Source of the DNA: Saururus chinensis
Lineage: Eukaryota; Streptophyta; Magnoliopsida; Piperales; Saururaceae
NCBI GenBank assembly: GCA_035235625.1
Contig: CP141144.1
Span: forward strand, 48,234,014-48,298,013
DNA length: 64,000 bases
Direction: 5' to 3'
The translations under genes and the position numbers were made by a program. Below the pieces are notes generated by a model that ran no database searches, was not told the origin of the DNA, and saw only the letters and a list, made by a program, of their open reading frames with translations. Positions within the stretch are counted from its first letter, which is position 1; each line of letters begins with the position of its first letter. Of the stretch, positions 56,594-64,000 are shown piece by piece.

Positions 56594-56847
56594 TTGGTAT
56601 CGGAGCCGTTACTCCTTGGCTACCATACATACCAGAGCCGCCGAATCCACAGGCAGAGATGAACGCTTTGCTCACGAAGGTTGAAGCATTGCTCACGAAG
56701 GTTGAAGAGAGGCTTGAGGATGTAATGAGGATCTTAATGTCCATGGCGGCATCCCAGGTAGCAAAGGTGCCACCCCAAGCCGCCCCACCTCCTCCACCAT
56801 CAGCGGATTCGCCACCAGTCCTCCCTGGAGCTCCGCACCATGTCTGA
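56455..56847 (+). CDS. Short LTR-derived ORF of the gene-capturing family (copy 2)
   Basis: Starts inside the 5' LTR and reads through the primer-binding site. WTTVHNIGIGAVTPWLP, EPPNPQAEMNALLTKVEALL and SMAASQVAKVPPQAAPPPPP match copy 1 closely, with an in-frame duplication of the LLTKVE segment. It ends at 56,847, overlapping the start codon of the RuvB-like frame (ATG at 56,840) by a few bases. Whether it is made as protein is unknown. Conservation between two copies of different age suggests either selection or shared recent origin. Confidence 0.5.
   Translation: MLLPFLLCFSPFCLMAMSSTFPFPGLPAPPPSPMPAIALLWTTVHNIGIGAVTPWLPYIPEPPNPQAEMNALLTKVEALLTKVEERLEDVMRILMSMAASQVAKVPPQAAPPPPPSADSPPVLPGAPHHV
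56594..56607 (+). promoter_or_regulatory. Primer-binding site, initiator tRNA-Met (copy 2)
   Basis: TTGGTATCGGAGCC, one change from the TGGTATCAGAGC consensus, directly after the LTR end. Confidence 0.85.
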
Positions 56848-57110
56848 GGGCATGGTCGACCAGCTTGCCACCAGCGAGTCCGCCAGCGTCATCCTTCAGA
56901 TGATCCGCGAGGGTCGTATCACCAGATGCGCTGTCCTCCTGGCCGGTCAGCCTGGTACCGGCAAGACCATCATCGCCATGGGGCTCGCCAAGCCTCTCGG
57001 TGCAGAGACCCTCTTCGCCATCGATGGGAAGGTGGTGGAGGTCCAGATTGATGGCCCAGCCATTTCTGGCATTGCGGCCAAGACAAGGAAGCCGCCTCTT
57101 GCTGCCGACA
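56840..57110 (+). pseudogene. RuvB-like AAA+ ATPase (RuvBL2/TIP49b type) fragment, captured
   Basis: A fragment of a RuvB-like helicase, a nuclear AAA+ ATPase of INO80/SWR1/TIP60 and R2TP complexes. It reads MSEGMVDQLATSESASVILQ, MIREGRITRCAVLLAGQPGT then GKT (complete Walker A, GQPGTGKT), GLAKPLGAETLFA, then jumps to IDGKVVEVQIDGPAISG. Compared with the family, about 55 residues between the GAETPF segment and the EGEVVEVQID segment are missing, with the frame kept. Homology ends near 57,110. Walker B and the C-terminal ATPase half are absent, so no activity is expected. The in-frame internal loss may come from aberrant splicing or template jumping. Confidence 0.85.
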
Positions 57111-57249
57111 CCGGCAAAATCAGAGTAGTAGGCCGCGACACGGGAAGATGCCGACGAGAGGGCCGATCTGCGCTGATGCCTCAGATGGGCATTCGTCTCT
57201 AGTTCTTGACAGCCCCTTCCTTGAAGATGGAAGTTCCATCCAGGAGTTC

Positions 57250-57740
57250 AAGAGAGCAACCTGTTTCTCTGTCAAACACAGGGAACCAAACATCCAACAG
57301 TCGCTCCCTCGCCTGACCACCGGCCTACACCTCTGGCCACCGCTGTCGCCGTCGTCTCTATCCTCTCCGCCATTCCATTCCACAACATTGGTACACCACC
57401 TGCGGGGCCAACTGGGGCAAGCTGTTCTGGAGGGTATGCATGCTGCTAGATTTGATCGGAACGGAGATCAAGGGCCTATTCCGTCGAAACGACCTGCACC
57501 CCAGTCGCTAGAGCGGCCGGCCGTCGGCCCCCTGGTCGCAGTCGCTCACTCGCTCACACATCCAAAGTCCAGGTCTTTCCAACAGTCGCTCCCTCGACTG
57601 ACCTCCAGCCTCCACCACCATCCTCTGCCACCGTCGTCTCCATCCTCTCCGCCGTTCCATTCCACTGTCTCGCCAGCCTTCCACGGTGCTCTGCCTCCAG
57701 TAGCTCCGTCGGCATCTCCTCCCACAGAACAACCGTGATC
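57250..57740 (+). other. Pro/Ser-rich segment with a direct repeat, in copy 2
   Basis: GC-rich open stretch of unknown origin. A block of about 90 bp (57,291-57,382) recurs at 57,579-57,665, both starting CAACAGTCGCTCCCTCG and containing CCGTCGTCTC and ATCCTCTCCGCC. It encodes a QQSLPRLT...SSPPFHST repeat in one frame. May be 5' untranslated or exon pieces of another captured gene. Confidence 0.5.
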
Positions 57741-58290
57741 TTCGGCTATGGAGAATCTTTTCCTTCTCCAGCCAGCGGAAAAGATTTTGCTTGAGAGATC
57801 TTTGGTCAATTTGGAGAATTTTTTCCAAACTGGAGATGAAGCTTCCCTGCTTCGACGGGATTTTCGGGACCGGTTTTCCCATATCAGTATAGAAGATGTG
57901 TGGCATCCCAGTATAGAAGATGTGCGGCATCCTTGGATTTACGGCTGTGATAAACTCAATCGCTGGGGGCTAGTGTGGAAGGATTTTTATTTTCATCGGA
58001 ATGTACGGGGGATTCGCCACTCTGGTCCAAGCAGGGGAGGTGACCTTTCCCCACTCTGGGTCGCCGTGACTTCCACCATGGGACAGCCGATGGCCACCAC
58101 CCAGCACCGTCTGCCGCCACTGGCCCATGCTTCAGTCATCTGGGCTGGACTTTTGTCTCCGCATTCTGTCGAAAATTTCAATGCACTTCCAGCCTCAGTC
58201 CGCTGCTCCCGCATCGCATGCTACTGGGTTGTCGTTAGCAAACTATGTTTGATGAAAATGGAAGCCTTCTAGCCTCCCAACGATTGTCCA
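57740..58290 (+). other. Unidentified open segment before the F-box frame, in copy 2
   Basis: An ORF at 57,748-58,272 (174 codons) begins MENLFLLQPAEKILLERSLV. It contains a small internal duplication (SIEDVWHPSIEDVRHP) and shows no known domain. It could be a captured exon set or leader sequence of the F-box cargo. Confidence 0.4.
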
Positions 58291-58470
58291 TTGTTCCACA
58301 ACAAATCCTTCCCTCATGCCTACGGGATAAGCCACAGGTTGTTCAACTCTGCCAGGAATTCTATCCGGGCCAATTTGACGTCGACCATGGGGGGTGTTCT
58401 CTACGATCACCATCTGTTCGACGAATTGCTCCAGAGTTTTCAGGCCATCACCAAAAATCAAAGAACGATG

Positions 58471-59720
58471 GAAGGAACCCATGACAGAATCAGCCAGCTC
58501 CCTGATGTAGTCCAGCATCAAATCCTTTCTCTGTTACCCATCAAATCTCTGGTCAGAGCTGGAGTCCTCTCCAGAAGTTGGAACATCTTACTGAAGGAGC
58601 TACAATTACACACTCTTGATCTCGACTTCAGTGAGGAGATTTCATCAGGAAAACCCCTGGGTGAGTTGGTGGGCTCCATCAACCTGTGTCTTCACCTCCA
58701 TGGAGGTAACAGGGTAAGGAGGTTCCATCTTTTGTTTTACCCATCTGTTAATTGTAACAATGATGTTGAGAATTGGGTTCAGTTTGCTGTGGACAAAGGA
58801 GTAGAGGAGCTTGAAGTTGATTGTGGATATGAATATGGACCATTAAGTACTAGAGAAGCATATGTGGATGAAGAAAAAAAGTGATTCAAGCTGCCTGTTT
58901 GTCTTTTTGGCTGTGATTCACTAACCCGCGTCAAAATAAGTCTTTTTGATTTCAGCCTCCCATCAGACTTCACTGGGTTCAGCTCACTCACAGAGCTTTG
59001 TCTCCAACAAGTGAACATGACTGATGAAGTGTTTGAGAGAATAATCATCATGTGCCCCTCTCTTGAAATATTAAATTTGAGGGAGGTCAATCCCCTGGGT
59101 TTCATTAAAATCTCTTCTCCAAATTTACGGCTTAAGTTCCTTACAATTGCGGTTGATGCAGTTGATATTGAAATAGACGCTCCGCATCTCACATTATTTC
59201 ATTTCAGTGGTGACTCGTATGATTGCTCATTACAGAACCTCTCTTCTTTGACGGATGCCATCATTTGTTCAGTAGGTATAGATTGTTATAATCTTGGTTA
59301 CGGTCGAACGAAAATTTTGGCAAAGATCAGCCATGTCATGATTCTGACTGTATGTACCATGGCTCTCCTGGGCATCATAACAACTGAGGAATTGGAGCCA
59401 GAAGATTTGCCAATTTCACTTCCCAATTTGCAGGAACTGCAGATACTGTTTGATGGGCTGCTAGACAACTATCTTACTGGTTTCTACTGTTTCTGTCGGC
59501 ACTATGCTCTTCCTTTACTTGAGAGACATTTCATAGCGCTTCACCCCAGTGATGTCCGTTATAGGATGGAGGAAGGTAGACAAGAACGAGGCTTCCCTCC
59601 AGATCATATATTATGCAACCTCAGGATAGTTAAGATAAATGGCTTTCATTGTCGCGGAAGTGAAATTTTGTTGGTGGATTTCCTTGGACAAAAAGGAAGG
59701 AGACTGTTACGTCCAACCTT
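58471..59720 (+). pseudogene. F-box/LRR/FBD protein, near-complete captured reading frame
   Basis: One frame from ATG 58,471 (open further up to 58,291) to about 59,720, broken by a single in-frame TGA at 58,882-58,884. The F-box (about 58,480-58,605) has DRISQLPDVVQHQILSLLPI and LSRSWNILL. Leucine-rich segments follow (FSSLTELCLQQVNMTDEVFE, CPSLEILNLREV, SPNLRLKFLTI), then an FBD-like end (NLRIVKINGF.CRGSEILLVDFL). Such proteins are substrate adaptors of SCF ubiquitin ligases that pair with SKP1. Plant genes of this type usually have introns in the LRR/FBD part; none is seen here, pointing to capture from mRNA. After 59,720 the frame runs into unrelated sequence. Without readthrough only the F-box half could be made. 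Confidence 0.85.
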
Positions 59721-59942
59721 GCCTCCATCTATATGTCACCAGCCTCGGCCCTGGAAAAGTATGCTACTGCTATATGCAAGGTTATGGTTGTGGAAGAGTA
59801 TGCCTTGATTTTGGAGGTTCAGGTTCTGGTCCTTGGACTCGTCTTGAGGTCTCTAGCATTTGCTTGTGACTCGGCAGCATTTTCCATTCAAGACCGGCTG
59901 TTTCGACCAGCGCTATGGTGGGCCTAGTGTTTGGCGTTTTCA

Positions 59943-59981
59943 GTCACCTTGAGGACGAGGTGATTCAGAAGCGTGGTGGAA
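59943..59981 (+). promoter_or_regulatory. Polypurine tract and shared 3' end block of copy 2
   Basis: CACCTTGAGGACGAGGTGAT, then TCAGAAGCGTGGTGGAA directly before the 3' LTR. Same as copy 1 with few changes. Confidence 0.75.
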
Positions 59982-60345
59982 TGTTGTGCACGTTCTAAGA
60001 CTGCCACTGGAGCTACATGCTAGGGTAATTAGTGCTTTAATTAGTATTATGAAATAAGGGTATTTAAGTAATTTAGTTAATTAGGTAATTAGTTATTTAT
60101 GTTAATTATGCTAATGGGCCTTAGGTGCTTGTTAGTGAGCCTATTAGTTAGCCTATTTAAATGTAAGGGTTATGCCCTAAGTAGATGAGTGAATGATTAA
60201 TTGTTTGTGCTTCTCCCCTTTCTTCTGTGTTTCTCCCCTTTCTGTCTGATGGTCATGTCATCCACTCTCCCCTTTCCCGACCTCCCTGCGCCGCCCCCAT
60301 CACCTAAGCCGGCTACCGCGCTGTTGTGGACAACCGTCCGCAACA
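59982..60345 (+). repeat. 3' LTR of gene-capturing copy 2
   Basis: 364 bp, TGTTGTGCACGTTCTAAGAC to GACAACCGTCCGCAACA, followed by the target duplication GACGT. Lacks the 22-bp extra block of the 5' LTR. Confidence 0.9.
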
Positions 60346-60989
60346 GACGTCTTGCTCCCAACTGTTCTCCGACTCCGGAAAACCCATCCACTTAACCAAG
60401 TAGAAGACACTCCTATTCTTCTTGCTCATTCCTTCAACTCTCTTGTCCATAATTGCTTCAACCTCTTTATCAAAAGAAGTTCTAATAGTAGGTGGTGCTC
60501 TCTTCAAAGTGCCTCTGCTGGAATCCACTAAGTCTTGGTAAAACAGTCTCAGGAAGCTAACATGAAAAATAGGTCAAGCTTGAACCGTTCAGGCAACTCG
60601 TGTTGGTATGCTAGCTAACCAACTCTTTGCTTCACCTCAAAGGGGCCATCATACCGCTGTATTAGCCCTTTGTGCACAACCATCCTTTGCAGCTTCTTTC
60701 AAAGATGAGTCGTAAGCTTCAACATAACTCTGTCCCCAACCTGAAATTTGAGAGGTCTCTGATCTCTGTCCGCATACTTCTTCATTCGCTTGACTGCCTT
60801 GGCCAAGCAGTCACGCGCCTCCTCCATTCTTTCAGTCATCCCTTATATAGATAGGTGATGGCTATGAAGAAAAAAGAGGTACCCTAAATTTTTCTGGAGT
60901 AAATTATTTAGAATGTTTAGAAAAAACTTTTTAGAGCTATAGCTTTAACTCTCTTACTATTAGATTAGATTCACTACAACAAAATGTAT

Positions 60990-61460
60990 CATTAGCGACG
61001 CTTCTATTAGTGATGCAAATAGAAGCATCGCTAAAAACTGATACTTGCGATGCATAAATAAGCATCGTGAAAAAATTAAATATTAGCAACACTTTTAATT
61101 AAGCGTCGCTAATAGTTATATAATAGCGACACTTATTATCAAGCATTGATATTACTGCAATTATTCGCAATGGTTAATACAAAGTGTCTCTAATTAGATC
61201 CCTATTAGCGACGCATAAAACAAATGTCGCTAAAAGCTATTTATTTTAAAAAGAAAAAAATATAACTATTAGCGACGCTTTTTGTAAAGCGTCGCTAATA
61301 GTTTTAATGTTAGCGATGCTTGCAAGAAAGCGTCGCTAATAGTTATAGTAATGAATTTAAAATTAAAAATTAAAAATTTAGAAATATTAGCGACGCTTTT
61401 AAAAATGTGTTGCAAATAGCTTTGATAATAGCGACACTTGTTTACAAGTATCGTTATTAG
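60990..61460. repeat. CACTA subterminal repeat cluster
   Basis: More than ten copies of TTAGCGACGCTT or its complement, often as pairs forming hairpins around a short A/T spacer. In En/Spm elements such clusters bind the TNPA-type protein; that role is inferred. Confidence 0.8.
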
Positions 61461-61699
61461 TTGTATTGATTAATTTTATTTAATAAATAAGTATATAATA
61501 AATAAATTTAAAAAAAATTAAAATAAACTTTTTAAATATAATATATTTTATTCAATATTTACTATTTTTATATATAATAAATAAATTTTCAATTTTCAAT
61601 AAAAGGTAGTATTGTCAATAATAGATTACACTTTCACTATTTATATATAATATATTTTATTTCTTAAATTTTCTTATTAATTTTAAAATATAATTTATA

Positions 61700-63230
61700 A
61701 TAAAAGAGAGAGTGAAGAGAGCAAGAGAGAGGAGCGAGAGAGAGAGAAGAGAGGAGGAGGAGGAGGAGAGAGAGGATAGAGAGAGAGAGGATGGGAGAGA
61801 GAGAAGAGAGAGGGTGAGGAGTGAGAGAGAAGAGAGGGCTGAGGAGTGAGAGAGAAGAGAGGATGAGAGGGGGTGAGGAGAGAGAGAAGAGAGAGAGGGA
61901 GGGAAAGAGGGAGGAGAGAGTGTGTGAGGAGTGAGAGAAAGAGGGAGGAAAGATAGAAGAGTGAGTAGTGAGAGATGGTGTGAGGGGAGAGAGAAGAGAG
62001 AGAAAGAGGGGAGAGAAGATGAGGAGAGAGAGAAGAAAGAGAAAGAGGGGGAGATAGAGAGAGTGAGGGGAGAGAGAGAAAGAGGGGAGAGAGGGTAGAG
62101 AGAGGATGAGGGGAGTGAGAGAAGAGAGAGAGAGGGGAGAGAGAGGATAAGGAGAGAGAGGGAAGAGAGAAAAGAGAGGAGAGAGCGTAGAGAGAGATTA
62201 GGGGAGAGAGAAAGAAAAGAAAAAAAAATTATAAATTATTTTTAAAAATTTTAAAAAATAAAAAAATATCTAGTAGCGACGCATATGGTTATGCGTTGCT
62301 ACTACCCTAAATTTTTAAAAAAGCAATTAAATAAAAAAGAGAAAAGGGAGAGAGAGGAGAGAGAGAAGAGAGATGGAAGAGAAAGAGAGAGGGAGGAGAG
62401 ATAGAAGAGAGAGAAAACGGGGGAGAGAGAAGGAAGAGAGAGAGAGAAAGAGGGGAGAGAGGGGGAGAGAGACGAGGAGTAGGAGGAGAGAGGGAGAGAA
62501 GAGAGAGAAAGAGAGGAGAGAGAGGAGGGAGGAGAGAGAGGGAGAGAGAAAGAGAGAGGATGAGGAGAGAGAAGAGAGAGAGGGCAGAGATAAAGGAAGA
62601 GGAGAGAGAGAAAGAGAGGAGAGATGGTAGAGAGAGATGAGGGGAGAGAGAAAGAGGGAAGAGAGAGAGAAATACGAGACAAGGAAGAGAGAGAGAGAGA
62701 GAAAGACGAGAGAGGGAGAGGGAGAAAGTGAGAGGGTGAGGAGAGAGAGAGGATGAGGACAGAGGGTAGAGAGAGAGATGAGGGGAGAGAGAAAGAGAAA
62801 GAAGAGTGAAAAAAAATAATTATAAATAATTTTTGAAAACTTTAAAAAATAAAAAAACATATCTAGTAGCAACGCATACCAGTTGCGTCACTACTACCTT
62901 AGGGTACTAGCGACACGTAACCGTATGCGTCGCTATTGCATTAGTATAGTAGCTATGCATACTGTTATGCTTCGCTACTACCCTAAATTTAAAAAATAAA
63001 AAATAAAAGAGAGAAAAGGGAGAGAGAAGAGAGAGAGAGGGAGGAGAGATAGAAGAGTGAGAGAGAGGAGAGAGGAGAGAGGAGAGAGGGGGAGGAGAGA
63101 GGGAGAGAGAAAAAAGAGGGGAGAGAGGGAGGAGAGAGAGGAGGGAAGAGAGGGTGAGGAGAGAGGGAGAGAGAGAGGAGGAGGGAGGAGAGAGAAACAG
63201 AGAGAGGAGAGAGGAAGAAGAGAGAGAGAA
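61700..63230. repeat. GA-rich tracts of CACTA-2
   Basis: Three long (GA)n/(GGA)n tracts. Ser/Leu-rich ORFs on the minus strand (62,302-62,872) and charged ones on the plus strand are composition artefacts. Confidence 0.85.
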
Positions 63231-64000
63231 TAATGTATTATTAAAAAAATATTTTTATAAATTTTAAAAAATTAAAAAGGTTATTAGTAGCTACGCATAC
63301 GGTATGCGTCACTATTATATTAGTTACTAGTGACATATAATTGTATGCGTCGCTAATAGCCTACAGTAATAGCGACACATACAATAGGTGTTGCTACAAT
63401 TAGCGTATTAGCGATGCTTAATTTATGTGTTGCTAATACACTAACTTTTTTGCCCGCACAGTTATTTAACTCCCCCGCCCTTCTCCCCTCGTTCTCTCAC
63501 TAGCATCACTGCCCCTCTCCGCCGGTCGGCCTCTCCTCTAGAGCCACCACCCTTCCCCTCCCTCTTTGTTCTCTGCTCTGGCCACGCCCTGCAGTGGCCC
63601 GCTTCCCCTTCCATGCTCTGTCTGCGCTCCGCTGCTGCTGCTTCCCCCTCCTTGCTCCGGCAGGAGGCGGCTAGACCCCTCCCCCTCTCCCTTCTTTTCC
63701 GTTTCGGCCGCCTCCAGAGCCCTCTCTCCCCCCTCCTTCCCCTCCCTCCTCTAATTTTTAGAGGGAGGGAAGGAGGGAGACGGAGCTGGGGAGAGAGGGG
63801 GGAGCGGGAGGGAGGTGAGGGCCGGAATCTGGCCCCCTCTCCCTTCCCTGTTGGCCCACCACCATGGATTTTTTTAAAAAAATTTATCTTTAGTAAAGCA
63901 ATTTTTATTATTTTTTATTTTTTCAATGTAGTAGCCATGCTTTGAAAAGCGTCGCTAATACACGAAATTTTTTAATATATTTTATTATTAGTGGTGCTTT

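Larger units (their letters stand above)
56208..60345 (+). mobile_element. Gene-capturing LTR retrotransposon, copy 2
   Basis: 4,138 bp, flanked by GACGT (56,203-56,207 and 60,346-60,350). LTRs: 56,208-56,593 (386 bp) and 59,982-60,345 (364 bp); the difference is exactly a 22-bp extra block at the outer end of the 5' LTR. PBS for initiator tRNA-Met at 56,594. Shared 3' end block at 59,943-59,981. No gag-pol. The interior carries the family's short LTR-derived ORF, a RuvB-like fragment, a Pro/Ser-rich segment with a direct repeat, and a near-complete F-box/LRR/FBD frame. By eye the LTRs differ at only a few percent, so this copy is younger than copy 1. Confidence 0.92.
56110..60845 (-). pseudogene. 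Chromovirus integrase C-terminus and chromodomain, split by copy 2
   Basis: Two minus-strand parts separated by the gene-capturing copy 2. The right part (60,845-60,346) reads KRMKKYADRDQRPLKFQVGD (integrase C-terminal GPY/F-type region), then a decayed stretch, then a chromodomain with SVFYLVKWMGFPESENSWEQ. The left part (56,207-56,110) continues ALWQFEDKVAECLASTKTSS to a stop. The duplicated GACGT marks the cut inside one codon run. Chromodomains steer such elements to modified histones. The upstream part of pol is missing beyond 60,845, so only the 3' end survives. A few stops are present. Confidence 0.85.
60972..64000 (+). mobile_element. CACTA-2, left end to window edge
   Basis: Starts with the terminus CACTACAACAAAATGTATC after ATT (60,969-60,971). 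Subterminal TTAGCGACGCT/AGCGTCGCTAAT repeats fill 60,990-61,460. Then come an AT-rich stretch, three GA-rich tracts (61,700-62,215, 62,335-62,810, 63,005-63,230) separated by TAGTAGCGACGCATA-type motifs, and a GC-rich block (63,440-63,870) like that of CACTA-1 at 28,150-28,510. The distance from that block to the end in CACTA-1 (about 570 bp) predicts the right terminus roughly 450-550 bp beyond the window. No transposase was seen, so it is non-autonomous. Confidence 0.85.

Noticed and set aside
62302-62872. Ser/Leu-rich ORFs of 126 and 181 codons
   Set aside because: Pure composition effect of the GA-rich CACTA tract; the same occurs at 27,521-27,904 and 38,418-38,775.

Overview
This is flowering-plant nuclear DNA: AT-rich, with spliced genes (GT..AG introns), a WRKY gene fragment, plant-type LTR retrotransposons primed by initiator tRNA-Met, and MULE, CACTA and Stowaway-like DNA transposons. 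The species cannot be named from the sequence. Only two loci look like intact host genes: a DUF616/TOD1-like gene (33,108-35,584, minus, 4 exons, 452 aa) and a putative plastid TPR-like gene (53,021-54,987, minus, 5 exons, 315 aa). Nearly everything else is nested transposable elements and their relics.

Layout. 1-3,139 is the right part of a MULE with a broken transposase. 3,140-7,468 holds unidentified sequence with fragments of two host genes, a group I WRKY factor and the ribonucleotide reductase large subunit. 7,478-10,537 is a second MULE (9-bp target duplication TTAATTTAA). 11,041-24,770 is a decayed plant mobile domain (PMD) gene split by two insertions: a gene-fragment-carrying LTR element (12,022-17,675, target duplication AACCA) and a large LTR-like unit C (18,465-24,664, TTATT), itself split by unit B (18,798-22,267, AAACC). 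Ty3/gypsy gag-pol follows directly at 24,780-27,585 and stops inside RNase H. The rest of that pol (RNase H end, integrase) lies inverted at 36,700-38,156. A CACTA element is split between 27,586-29,077 and 38,157-44,186, and the second part holds a third MULE (38,823-43,073, TTAAAATTT). These breaks fit one inversion of about 10.6 kb that carries a copia relic and the TOD1-like gene. 44,360-52,151 is unit D split by unit E (46,186-49,903, TTAGA). After the TPR gene come a chromovirus 3' LTR and a chromodomain coding region interrupted by a second member of the gene-capturing family (56,208-60,345, GACGT). A second CACTA element starts at 60,972 and leaves the window.

The most unusual system is the LTR family at 12,022-17,675 and 56,208-60,345. 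Both copies have short LTRs (318, and 364/386 bp), the same primer-binding site, the same polypurine end and the same short ORF running out of the LTR through the primer-binding site. They carry different cargo. The first has a histone-H1-like fragment; the second has an internally deleted RuvB-like ATPase fragment and a nearly complete intron-free F-box/LRR/FBD reading frame with one in-frame stop. This looks like a non-autonomous retrotransposon family that repeatedly picks up host transcripts.

Nesting gives a relative order: PMD/gypsy before the first gene-capturing copy and C; C before B; D before E; CACTA-1 before MULE-3 and before the inversion; chromovirus before the second gene-capturing copy.
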